This document shows positions 44,110 to 55,589 of a stretch of DNA of 64,000 nucleotides, one piece after another. The stretch's first letter is position 1, and the number at the start of each line of letters is the position of its first letter. Both the position numbers and the translations under genes were made by a program. The notes beneath the pieces are model-generated. The model was not told the origin of the DNA and searched no databases. It saw only the letters and a list, made by a program, of their open reading frames with translations. This DNA is from Nectonema munidae (lineage: Eukaryota; Nematomorpha; Nectonematoida; Nectonematidae): positions 124,001-188,000 of the forward strand of contig JAUIRK010000892.1 of assembly GCA_030549495.1 (NCBI GenBank), in the 5' to 3' direction.

Positions 44110-47100
44110 ATGGATTCTAATACAACCAAAAAAAACTTGAATAAAGCTCATGCTAATTCTAAACCTACCAACAACATTTCTCGGGATATCAACTATATAA
44201 ATCATCTAACCCAAACCATAAATGTTTTTACCAATGATACTAATGTAACACCCGATGATCTTTATGACTACAATAAGCAAGGCTCCTCTAAAAATTTTTA
44301 TACAAATCATCTCGATAACAACAACGACCAAGGGTCTTCTAAAAATTTTTTTACAACTGATCATGCTAACCTTAAAAATCATAATATTAATAACCAGAAA
44401 AAAAGAAAAAGAGATAGCGAAACTCTAACAAATATATTTTCCATAACTAATACCGATCAAAATTTTGGAAGCAACAAAAAAAATAATAAACAAGAAGATG
44501 TTATGCGTAAAAAAGTAAAGCGTGCAAATGAGACTCTACAAGAAACCGAAGAACGTAGGTACAAGGATACTTTAGGTCAACAACGAAAGCGTGCAAATGA
44601 GACTCTACAAGAAACCGAAGAACGTAGGCACAATAATTCTTTACGTGAACAAAGAAGGCGTACAAATGAGACTATACAAGAAACCGAAGAACGTAGGCAC
44701 AATAATTCTTTACGTGAAGAACGAAGGCGTTCAAATGAGACTCTACAAGAAACCGAAGAACGTAGGTACAAGGATACTTTAGGTCAACAACGAAAGCGTG
44801 CAAATGAGACTCTAAAAGAAACGGAAGAACGTAAGCACAAGGATACTTTAAGTCAACAACGAAAGCGTGCAAATGAAACAGCAGAAGAAACCGAAGAACG
44901 TAGATATTGCGATGCACTACGCCAAAGAATTAACAGATTTAATAATACAAATACTTCAAGTTCCCTTAATTCCGCAAGAATAAACAATCAAAATATTTTA
45001 CCTGATTTGCATTATTTAGGTCAGTTTAACATTCTTTGTCCACATTGTCGTGCAATCAAATTTCCAACAGAATCATTCAAGTGTTGTGTTAACGGAAAAG
45101 TAACACTACCAAATCTAGAAGATTTTCCACAAGAACTAAAAGACTTATATTTAAGTGATTCTCCTAGAGCAAGACATTTCCGTAAAAACATAAGAATCTA
45201 TAATAATGCTTTTTGTTTTGCAAGTTTACAAGCAAATATACGTACACCACCTGGAAGTGGTACTCCATGTTTTAGGATTTCTGGACAAATGTATCATAGG
45301 TATGGTTCTCTGCATCCTGTTGAAAATCAAACACCCAATTTCAGTCAATTATATATTATTGAGCCAGCAACTGCATTGAATATGAGAATGGCTAATCCAT
45401 CCAATTTTACATGTAAAAGAGATGTTATCGAAATAATTCAGAATGTATTAAACAGAGTTTCGCCATATGCTGCGGCATATAGACATATGGCCGATGTTGA
45501 AAAAGAACAAGAAGAAATTGCAAAGCAAGAGAACCATTTACCATCAATAATAACAATGGTAATGCGTGAAGGTAATGACAGAAGAAGATATAATGCTCCT
45601 CTACACGAAGAAGTTGCCGCAATTTTCACCAGTAATGATGGTGCCCCTCCACTTAATAACCAAATTGTTGTATATCCCCATAATCAAACTCTTAGACACA
45701 TTCCATATATTTCTTCAAACATTGATTCAATGATTTACCCACTAATTTTTCCAAGAGGCCAAGCTGGATGGGACCCAAATCTTAATCATTTTCAACAACA
45801 TTCAACTCCGGTCCGCAATAGACTGACACAATTAGAATATTATGTTTATAGACTTGCTTTTAGAAATAATTTTTCTGCTTTGCATTTAGCAGGTAAATTA
45901 TTTCAACAATTTTTGGTTGATGCCTATGTCAAAGTTGAAGGTCAACGCCTTATTCGAAATAATCAAAGGCAACTTAGAGCAGAAACATATCAAGGTTTGG
46001 TCGACCATCTTCAAAGTACTGCTGATGATCGTAATTTACGCGCCGGTAATATTGTAATTCTTCCATCCACTTTTCAGGGGTCTTCACGCCAAATGCATCA
46101 ATTATATCTTGATGCAATGGCTATTGTAGCTAAAAATGGAAAACCAGATCTTTTTTTAACATTTACATGCAATCCAAAATGGCCAGAAATTGTTGAAAAT
46201 TTATTGCCAGATCAAACACCTTCAGATAGACCCGACTTGCTTTCACGCGTTTTCAAATTAAAAGTTGAAGCATTAAAGAATGACTTAAAGAATGGTGTTC
46301 TTGGTGTTATTTGTGGCCACGTGGATGTTATTGAGTTCCAAAAAAGAGGACTTCCTCATGTTCACATGCTCTTACATCTAAGTAATGATTCTAAATTGTA
46401 TAATGCAGACGACATTGACACCCTCATTTCTGCACAAATTCCTGATCCTGAAGAAAACCCAGAACTATATGAAATAATTAAATCTTGCATGATCCATGGT
46501 CCATGTGGACATTTGAACAATTCATCACAATGTATGCTAGATGGAACTTGCATTAAGGACTATCCTAAACAATTTAATCAGCGCACTATCCTTAATAATA
46601 ATGGCTATCCTTTATATTTTAGACCTGACAATGGCCGCACAGTCACTATCAGAAATGTTGAATTAGATAACAGATGGGTTGTCCCTTATAACCCTTTTCT
46701 ATGTAAAAAATACAGCGCGCATATAAATTTAGAGGCCTGCGTTAGTATCAAAAGTGTTAAATATCTTTACAAATATGTCTACAAAGGCCATGACACAGCT
46801 CATGTTGAAATTAATGAACGCATTGATCATGATGAAATTAAAACATATTTAGATGCTAGATATGTTTCTCCTCCTGAAGCATCCTGGCGCTTATTTACAT
46901 TCCCCATGCATACACAAAGCCATAATATTATTAGACTCCCATTACATCTTCCTAATCAGCAAACAATTTATTTTAGAGAAGGTGAAGAAAATCCTGCCCT
47001 TTCTAGGGCCCATCATACAATGTTAATTGCTTGGTTCTACCTAAATCAAAATGATGAAAACGCCACGCAGTACTTATACACCGATATTCCTTATCATTAT

Positions 47101-49047
47101 GTCTTCAAAAGTTCGGAAAAAAAATGGGTAATTAGACAGAGGGGAGCTGAGAAAGTAGTAAGTAGGATGTATAACGCCAGTATTAGAGAGGGTGAGCGAT
47201 ACTTTCTACGCATTCTTCTTTTGCACGTACCTGGTGCCACATCTTATGAGTATTTAAAAACATATAATGGAACTTTATATTCAACTTTTAGGGAAGCATG
47301 TATTGCACGTAATTTATTAGTAGATGACAGTTTATGGGTTCGCACAATCACAGAATTAGTTGAAACGGCATCTCCTTCACAAATAAGAACTTCATTTTCT
47401 TTTATTTTAATTCATGGTGAGCCAAGTAATCCTTCTCATTTGTGGCAAACCTTTCGTTACGATATGATAGAAGATTATCTCCAGTATGAGTCGGATTTTA
47501 AAGCTGAACAATCTGCACTTGCAGAAATTCAAAGTATTCTCGAACAATTTGGTAAGACACTTATTGATTTTCGACTTCCAGAATTGAAAGAAACATTAAT
47601 TGAAGATCCACCCAATATCCAACAAGCTAGACAAGAAGCTTCTAATTTAAGAAATATGCTTAACCCAGAACAGATTTCGGTTGCCGATTCAGTAATTGGT
47701 TCATTAGAAAAAAATGACAAATCTTCAGCTAAAGTTTTCTTTATTGATGGTCCAGGTGGCACCGGTAAGACTTTCACTTATAACTACATTATAAAAGAAA
47801 TAATTGGTCGTAATTTGAATGTTCTTACTTGTGCTTGGACAGGAATTGCTGCCACTTTATTGGAAAAAGGCAGAACTGTTCATTCCGTTTTTAAATTACC
47901 TGTTCCTGTTTTAGATAATTCAACATGTAATATTAAACCAAAAAGTAAACATGCAGAATTTATCCGTAAACAAGATATTATAATTTTTGACGAAGCAAGC
48001 ATGATTCCTAAATACGCCCTTGAAGCCATTGATAAAATGCTTAGAGATATCTGCAACACAAGTATACCATTTGCTGGAAAAATTATTCTTCTTGGCGGAG
48101 ACTTCCGTCAAACATTACCAGTTGTAAAAAGAGGAAACCCGGCTCAAATCATTGAAACATGCTTGAAAAGTTCATATATATGGCCATTAGTTAAAGTTTT
48201 TCATCTTCACACCAACATGAGGGCAGCTCAACAAGACCACCTCTTTTCAGAATTTCTTCTTTCTCTGGGAAATGGACAATTGCCTGTTAACTATAACGAT
48301 CCTTTCAAAGATTGTATTGAGATACCAAATCAATGTGTATTAACTAAAAGTGATAACATCATTGCTTCTGTTTTTAATGATGATGGTATTAACGTTGCAG
48401 ACAAAGTCATTTTAACTCCTACCAATCAAGACTCTTTAGAAATTAACAACCAAGTACTACATCAACTTTCGGGGGAATCTAAAACATATTACAGTACTGA
48501 CTCTGTTGTTACAGATAATCAAGAAGAAATTGATCTTTATCCAATGGAATTTCTCAATTCCTTAACACGATCTGGTATGCCACAACATAACCTCATTTTA
48601 AAAGTAGGATGTATCGTAATGCTTTTTCGAAATCTTAGTCTTAAGGATGGTCTCTGTAATGGAACACGTCTTAGAATAACTAAATTATTGGATAATACAA
48701 TTGAATGACAAATTCTTACTGATGTTAACTGTGGAAAGAATGTTCTCATTACTAGAATTTCACTGTCTCCTAACGATACAAATCTACCCTTTCAAATTAA
48801 GCGTATTCAGTTTCCTCTCAGATTGTCGTATGCACTCACTATCAATAAAAGTCAGGGACAAACTTTTGAAAAAGTTGGTATTTTTTTAAGAAAACCATGT
48901 TTCAGTCATGGACAACTTTATGTTGCCCTTTCAAGAGCAAGATCTTTTCAGGCCATTAAATTTCAGGTCTATCAAACACATCAACAAGGATATCACAACA
49001 ATAATTTATATACAAAAAATATAGTTTACCCACAAATTTTTCATTGA
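44110..49047 (+). pseudogene. Helitron Rep/helicase, one internal stop
   Basis: 1,646 codons with a single TGA at codon 1533 (48706; Cys TGT in H1 and H7). This drives rolling-circle transposition: the Rep nuclease nicks and joins DNA and the helicase unwinds it, in the nucleus. Parts in order: low-complexity Asn-rich N-terminus; six 23-residue charged repeats (about 137-275) likely to form coiled coil; CPHC (310-313) with CC (325-326); HUH motif His750 and His752 in GLPHVHML; Rep tyrosines Tyr885-Tyr891 in KYLYKYVYKG; PIF1 helicase with Walker A GPGGTGKT (1214-1221), Walker B DE (1294-1295), GGDFRQTLPVV (1329 on) and arginine finger LSRAR (1607-1611). The start is supported by four copies sharing MDSNTTKKN after the same leader. 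The TGA removes motifs V/VI, so the helicase should be dead unless read through. Confidence 0.9.
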
Positions 49048-49893
49048 AATGAGAAAAAAACTAAAAAAATCAATACTACACAAATATTTTTAACAAAACT
49101 AAAAATACTAAAAAAAAAATGAATTCTAATAAATATATCATAGGTGGATGGGGCAATACAAAGTAGAACCTTAAAGTTGTAGGTATAAATACTTGAAAAT
49201 ACACATAATACAAAATCGCTGTTTAAAATCAGCCAAATAGACAATTAGAAAAATCTTTAAAAAGAGTAGAAAACAGTCAAAAACATATGTAAGAATCGGA
49301 AAACACAGTAATTAAATAACTAATTAGTAGTCGTAGCCAAACAGGCAACAAAGAGTGTGAGATTTCTGGCTCACATGATACCCCCGCCTTTGAGCGGTTA
49401 ATACCTTTATGGGGGGACCTGTATTCCAGATAAACTAATTTAAAATTCATTTATACATACATATACATATAGGTAAGCTCAGAATAATAAACAAAAAAAT
49501 CATATTTTCAGAAATACACATATAAAATGCAGGAATAAAAACCGCCATGTTTAGTGTATGCAGTTCACCGCAGCTTCGTGGCTTATTTTAATTGATTTTC
49601 AAATTAAATAACTATATCCTTTTTATCGTGTTGATTTCGTTTGAAAATCAATCAAAATCTGTCAAAAATAAGAATCGTTAATTCAATAGTACTGATATTT
49701 TTTGATTAAAATCAATCAAATTTTTGATTAGATCAAAAAAAGAATCTTATGTTTCGAGCGTACCTTAAACAAAAAAAACCTAGCCGGTCCCGTTGTCGAT
49801 TCGAGCGAAGCGAATTTGAATTAGCAACTCAATATACACACTACCCAGAATCCTATGTTTCGAGCGCAGCGAGAAACACTGTTTCGAGCGAAC

Positions 49894-50580
49894 TCTATCA
49901 GAATACGCTTTTAAATTTTACTTTTTTTTTATTTTTCAATTTTTCGATTTTTCAGGCTTTTTCAGCGCGCTCAAAATATGACTTTTATCACTTCTCATAT
50001 ATTCAACCAAAAATCAAGTTTTATATATTTTTAGAATCCTCTTATCATTCTGAATAACAATATTAACTTTATTTTACCATAAATCTTTTTATTCAAAAAA
50101 ATTCATATATATATTTGTATATTTTGTATATACGTGCATAATGTACTTATTTTAACCAATCAAAAAAATTCATTTGCATTAAAAAAATTTTACATTCTCA
50201 ATATCATCAAATTCAATTAATGGCTGATGATGGGTTTATTCATTTTTCCCAAGAAAGATAATAAATTTATATGACTACTATTTCAAATCTATATTTTTAA
50301 TAAAACAAGATTCTTTATTAAAGTTGTTTTTCTTAATTTATAAATTTTGATTTTTTTTAGATTTCTATAAATTGATACCTACTATTGATAATAATTTTTA
50401 AATAACTAATGGTTTTATTAATAGATTCCCTTAAAATCTAAATTATTTAGTTTATAAATTTTATTATTCAATAATATATTTCTATAATCTTAATTATTAT
50501 TTAGTTTATAAATTTTATTTTTCAATAATATATTTCTATAATCTTAATTATTATTTAGTTTATAAATTTTATTTTTTTAA
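49894..50580. other. AT-rich sequence between Helitron tail and minisatellite
   Basis: Non-coding, with a tandem repeat near 50455-50575 (about 65-bp unit containing TATTTCTATAATCTTAATTA). It could be the body of a second Helitron type that starts TCTATCAG at 49894 and ends CTAG at 51830, but its 5' flank is C, not A. Confidence 0.35.
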
Positions 50581-51770
50581 ACTCTATTACCTAGGATCAC
50601 GCGGTACCAATGATCTTTAACTGGACCTAGAATCACGCAGTACCAATGATCTTTAACTGGACCTAGAATTACGCGGTACCAATGATCTTTAACTGGACCT
50701 AGAATCACGCGGTACCAATGATCTTTAACATGGGCGATATCAATGATTAAAATAAGTGGTACCAATGATCTGTGTAGATGATTTAATGGTTATTAGGGGT
50801 ATCAATGATATTTAACTGGATCACGCGGTACCAATGATCTTTAACTGGACCTAGAATCACGCGATACCAATGATCTTTAACTGGACCTATAGGATCACGA
50901 ATCACGCGGTACCAATGATCTTTCACAGGACCTAAGATCACGCGGTACCAATGATCTTTCACAGGACCTAGGATCACGCGGTACCAATGATCTGTCACAC
51001 GTCCTAGAATCACAGTACCAATGATCTGTCACACGTCCTAGAATCACGCGGTACCAATGATCTTTAACTGGATCTAGAATCACACGGTACTAATGATCTT
51101 TCACAGGACCTAGGATCACGCGATAACTGGACCTAGAATCACGCGGTACCAATGATCTTTCACAGGACCTAGGATCACGCGGTACTAATGATCTTTAACT
51201 GGACCTAGAATCACGCGGTACCAATGATCTTTCACAGGACCTAGGATCACGCGGTAACTGGACCTAGAATCACGCGGTACAAATGATCTTTCACAGGACC
51301 TAGGATCACGCGGTACCAATGATCTTTCACAGGACCTAGGATCACGCGGTACCAATGATCTTTAACTCGACCTAGGATCACGCGGTACCAATGATCTTTA
51401 ACTGGACCTAGAATCACGCGGTACCAATGATCTTTCACAGGACCTAGGATCACGCGGTACCAATGATATTTAACTGGACCTAGAATTACGCGGTACCAAT
51501 GATATTTAACTGGACCTAGAATTACGCGGTACCAATGATCTTTAACTGGACCTAGGATCACGCGGTATCAATGATCTGTCACACGTCCTAGAATAGAATC
51601 ACACGGTACCAATGATCTTTCACACGTCCTAGAATCACGCTGTACCAATGATCTTTAACTGGACCTAGAATCACGCGGTACCAATGATCTTTCACACGTC
51701 CTAGAATCACACGCGGTACCAATGATCTGTCACACGTCCAAGAATCACGCGTGGCGTGCAATCTTTTTGA
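50581..51770 (-). repeat. 36-bp minisatellite, about 32 units
   Basis: The unit is ACCTAGAATCACGCGGTACC plus AATGATCTTTAACTGG, repeated for 1.2 kb with higher-order variation: 'TTAACTGG' and 'TTTCACAGG' or 'GTCACACG' unit types, and some 24-nt deletions. Because 36 is a multiple of three, the minus strand stays open over many units and would read ILGPVKDHWYRV repeatedly (for example 51561-51247). There is no start context or splice support, and I regard it as non-coding. CpG and GC content are far above the surroundings. Confidence 0.9.
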
Positions 51771-51788
51771 GATGCTAGAATCCAAACA

Positions 51789-51830
51789 GGTCTCGAGCGA
51801 AGCGAGAGACCAAACACAGGGACCGTCTAG
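51789..51830 (+). mobile_element. Helitron 3' end of a second tail type
   Basis: Hairpin GGTCTC (51789-51794) to GAGACC (51806-51811) around a GAGCGAAGCGA loop, then AAACACAGGGACCGT and CTAG (51827-51830), followed by T. It is clearly related to the main tail (GTTTC/GAAAC stem, same loop), but the stem differs by a compensatory pair (T-A to C-G). The body attached to it is probably the minisatellite region. Confidence 0.65.
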
Positions 51831-51945
51831 TAATAATAATAATATTAATACTACTACTACTACTACTAATACTACTTTTTGAAAATTTTTACTTGTTTGA
51901 TTTGCAGAAAGAATTAAACTGTTTTTCAATATTTCTTTTTCATGA
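51831..51945. repeat. AAT/ACT microsatellite and spacer
   Basis: TAA and CTA trinucleotide runs (51831-51876) followed by AT-rich spacer up to the next Helitron. Confidence 0.7.
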
Positions 51946-52505
51946 TCTATATTATAATAAGCTAGCGTGTGTGTGTGTGTGTCGCTGGAAGCATTTTGAT
52001 TGGTTGAAATTATTTATATATGTGTTTTGTGTGTATTTTTATATGGTGTGATGAGTTTTTTATGTGGTTTACCGCTTGAAGCATTTTGATTGGTTGAAAT
52101 TATTTATATGTGTTGTGTGTATTTTTATATGTGTGATGAGTTCATATATCTGTAGTGTGAGTGTCGCTTGAATCATTCTGATTGGTTGAAATTATTTATA
52201 AGTTTTGTGTGTATTTAAAAACAAATAACTCAACACTAAACGATATTTCACCATATACGACCACGGGACAATAAACTCACCGCCACACCATATAACACTA
52301 TTAGCAACTCAAAATACACATTACCCAGAATCCTATGTTTCGAGCGTAGGATTCTGAAAAAAAAACTAGCCGGTCCCGTGGTCGTTTCGAGCGAAGAGAA
52401 TTTGAATTAGCAACTCAATATACACACTACCCAGAATCCTATGTTTCGAGCGCAACGAGAAACACTGTTTCGAGCGAAGCGAGAAACGACCACGGGACCG
52501 GCTAG
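51946..52505 (+). mobile_element. Non-autonomous Helitron N16
   Basis: Complete copy of 560 bp: 5' TCTATATTATAATAAGC after A, 3' CTAG at 52502-52505. The tail has two modules and a duplicated hairpin. Its end abuts N17 with no spacer. Confidence 0.85.
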
Positions 52506-53024
52506 TCTATATTATAATAAGCTAGCGTCTGTGTGTGTGTCTGTCGCTGGAAGCATTCTGATTGGTTGAAATTATTTATATATGTTTTGTGTGTATTTTT
52601 ATATGGTATGATGAGTTTGTATGCGTGTTTGTCGCTTGAAGCATTCTGATTGGTTAAAATTATTATATGTTTTGTCTGTATTTTTATATGTGTGATGAGT
52701 TCATATATCTGTAGTGTGAGTGTCTCTACAAGCATTCTGATTGGTTGAAATATCTTTTGTGTGTATTTTTATATGGTGTAATAGAAAAATACACAGAAAA
52801 GATACAACTATGCTAAAAACTAACCGCCACACCATATAACACTATTAGCAACTCAAAATACACACTACAATAATTCTATGTTTCGAGCGTAGCCTAAACA
52901 ATAAAAAACTAGCCGGTCCCGTGGTCGTTTTGAGCGAAGCGAATTTGAATTAGCAACTCAATATACACACTACCCAGAATCCTATGTTTCGAGCGAAGCG
53001 AGAAACGACCACGGGACCGGCTAG
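52506..53024 (+). mobile_element. Non-autonomous Helitron N17
   Basis: Complete copy of 519 bp with two tail modules. Both borders are zero-base junctions: CTAG/TCTATATT at 52505/52506 and 53024/53025. Confidence 0.85.
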
Positions 53025-55560
53025 TCTATATTATAATAAGCTAGCGTCTGTGTGTATGTCTGTCTGTCTGTCGCTGGAAGCATTCTGATTGGTTGAAATT
53101 ATTTATCTATATACGTTTTGTCTATCTATGTGTTTGAAGCATTATGATTGGTTGAAATTATTTATATGTTGTGTCTATCTATATGTTTGTAGCATTCTGA
53201 TTGGTTGAAATTATTTATATGTTATGTGTGTATTTTTTATATGGTCTGATGAGTTGCTAATGGTGATATATTTGTTTTAGTGATGAGTTATTTGTTTTTA
53301 AATACACACAAAACATATAAATAAATAATTTCAACCAATCAGAATGCTACAAACACATACATAAACAAAACATATATATAAATAATTTCAACCAATGAGA
53401 ATGCTTCAATTTTTTTTTATATTGATACCACAAACAATTTTTCTATTCATTATTACAATTTTCTAATAACATATCGCCCCACAATGGATTTTAATACAAC
53501 CAAAAAAAACTTGAATAAAGCTCATGCTAATTCCAAACCTACCAACAACATTTCTCGGGATATCAACTATATAAAACATCTAACCATTGCCATAAATGTT
53601 TTTACCAATGATACTAATGTAACACCCAATGATCTTTATGACTACAATAAGCAAGGATCTTCTAAAAATTTTTATACAAATCATCTCTATAACAACAACG
53701 ACCAAGCGTCTTCTAAAAATGTTTTTACAATTGATCATGCTAACCCTAAAAATCATAATTTTTATAACCAAAAAAAAGAAAAGACTCTACAAGAAGCCGA
53801 AGAACGTAGGTACAATAATTCTTTACGTGAAGAACAAAGGCGTGCAAATGAGACTCTACAAGAAGCCGAAGAACGTAGGTACAATAATTCTTTACGTGAA
53901 GAACGAAGGCGTGCAAATGAGACTTCACAACAAACCGAAGAACGTAGATATTGCGATGCACTACGCCAAAGAATTAACAGATTTAATAATACAAATACTC
54001 CAAGTTCCCTTAATTCCGCAAGAATAAACAATCAAAATATTTTACCTGATTTGCATTATTTAGGTCAGTTTAACATTCTTTGTCCACATTGTCGTGCAAT
54101 CAAATTTCCAACAGAATCATTCAAGTGTTGTGTTAACGGAAAACTAACACTACCAAATCTTGAAGATTTTCCACAAGAACTAAAAGACTTATATTTAAGT
54201 GATACTATGCTTCTTGTCCTAGAACAAGAAATTTCCGTAAAAACATAAGAATCTATAATAATGCTTTTTGTTTTGCAAGTTTACAAGCAAATATACGTAC
54301 ACCACCTGGAAGTGGTACTCCATGTTTCAGGATTTCTGGACAAATGTATCATAGGTATGGTTCCCTGCATCCTGTAGAAAATCAAACACCCAATTTCAGT
54401 CAATTATATATTATTGAGCCAGCAACTGCATTGAATATGAGAATGGCTAACACATCCAATTTTACATGTAAAAGAGATGTTATCGAAATAATTCAGAATG
54501 TATTAAACAGAGTTTCGCCATATGCTGCGGCATATAGGCATATGGCCGATGTTGAAAAAGAACAAGAAGAAATTTCAAAGCAAAAAAATCGTTTACCATC
54601 AATAATAACAATGGTAATACGTGAAGGTAATGACAGAAGAAGATATAATGCTCCTCCTACACGAAGAAGTTGCTGCAATTTTCACCAGTAATGATGGCGC
54701 CCCTCCACTTAATAACAAAATTGATGTATATCCCCATAATCAACCTCTTAGACACATTCCATATATTTCTGCAAACATTGATTCAATGATTTACCCATTA
54801 ATTTTTCCTAGAGGCGAAGCTGGATGTGACCCAAATCTTAATCATTTTCCACAACATTCAACTCCGGTGCGCAATAGACTAACACAATTAGAATATTATG
54901 TTTATAGGCTTGCTTTTAGAAATGATTTTTCTGCTTTGCATTTAGCAGGAAAATTATTTCAACAATTTTTGGTTGATGACTATGTCAAAGTTGAAGGTCA
55001 ACGCCTTTCTTTTTTTCGAAATAATCAAAGGCAACTTAGAGCAGAAACTTATCAAGGGACCATTTGCAAAGTACTGCTGATGATCGTAACTTACGTGCCG
55101 GTAATATTATAGTCCTTCCCTCCACTTTTCAGGGTCTTTACGTCAAATGCATCAATTATATCTTGATGCAATGGCTCTTGTAGCTAAAAATGGAAAACCT
55201 GATCTTTTTTTAACATTTACATGTAATCCAAAATGGCCAGAAATTGTTGAAAATTTATTGCCAGATCAAACACCTTCAGATAGACCCGACTTGGTTTCAT
55301 GGGTTTTCAATCTAAAAGTTGAAGCCTTAAAGAATGACTTAAAGAATGGTGTTCTTGGTGTTATTTGTGGCCACGTGGATGTTATTGAGTTCCAAAAAGA
55401 GGACTTCCTCATGTTCACATGTTCTTACATCTAAGTAATGATTTTAAATTGTATAATGCAGACCACATTGATACCCTCATTTCGGCACAAATTCCTAATC
55501 CTGAAGAAAACCCAGAACTATATGTAATAATTAAATCTTGCATGATCCAGCAGATCAGCA
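53025..55560 (+). mobile_element. Helitron H5, decayed autonomous-type copy
   Basis: A perfect 5' end directly follows N17. It has leader and Rep sequence from 53484 and is truncated near 55560 in the middle of Rep, before the helicase. It is joined to an inverted Rep fragment (H6) through a short unrelated piece containing CAGATCAGCAGATCAAC. Confidence 0.85.
53484..55560 (+). pseudogene. Helitron Rep fragment, several breaks
   Basis: Shares the MDFNTTKKNLNKAHANSK start. Only about three 23-residue repeats remain, and a deletion joins the Asn-rich region directly to them. The CPHC cluster is kept (54082 on). Frame changes occur near 54210, 54655, 55060, 55130 and 55398; the last falls just before the HUH motif, which reads as HVHMLLH only in another frame. 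No helicase. Inactive. Confidence 0.85.
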
Positions 55561-55589
55561 GATCAACATGAAATAATGAGTAAAGATTT

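Larger units (their letters stand above)
43726..49893 (+). mobile_element. Helitron H4, best autonomous copy
   Basis: The 5' end is a canonical TCTATATTATAATAAGC at 43726. The order is leader repeats, Rep/helicase gene (44110-49047), 3' untranslated part and a tail with one full module and the start of the terminal one (to about 49893). The last ~35 bp, including hairpin completion and CTAG, are replaced by other sequence, so the copy lacks its own 3' terminus. Coding is otherwise almost whole. The nearest downstream CTAG end of any Helitron type is at 51830. Confidence 0.9.

Noticed and set aside
44110-49047. TGA at codon 1533 as a selenocysteine or reassigned codon
   Set aside because: H1 and H7 carry TGT (Cys) at the same place and no selenocysteine insertion element is evident; a simple point change is sufficient.
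50577-51561. Minus-strand ILGPVKDHWYRV repeat protein
   Set aside because: Open only because the unit is 36 bp; no start context, no splice sites, and adjacent units with 24-nt deletions keep the frame by chance of length.
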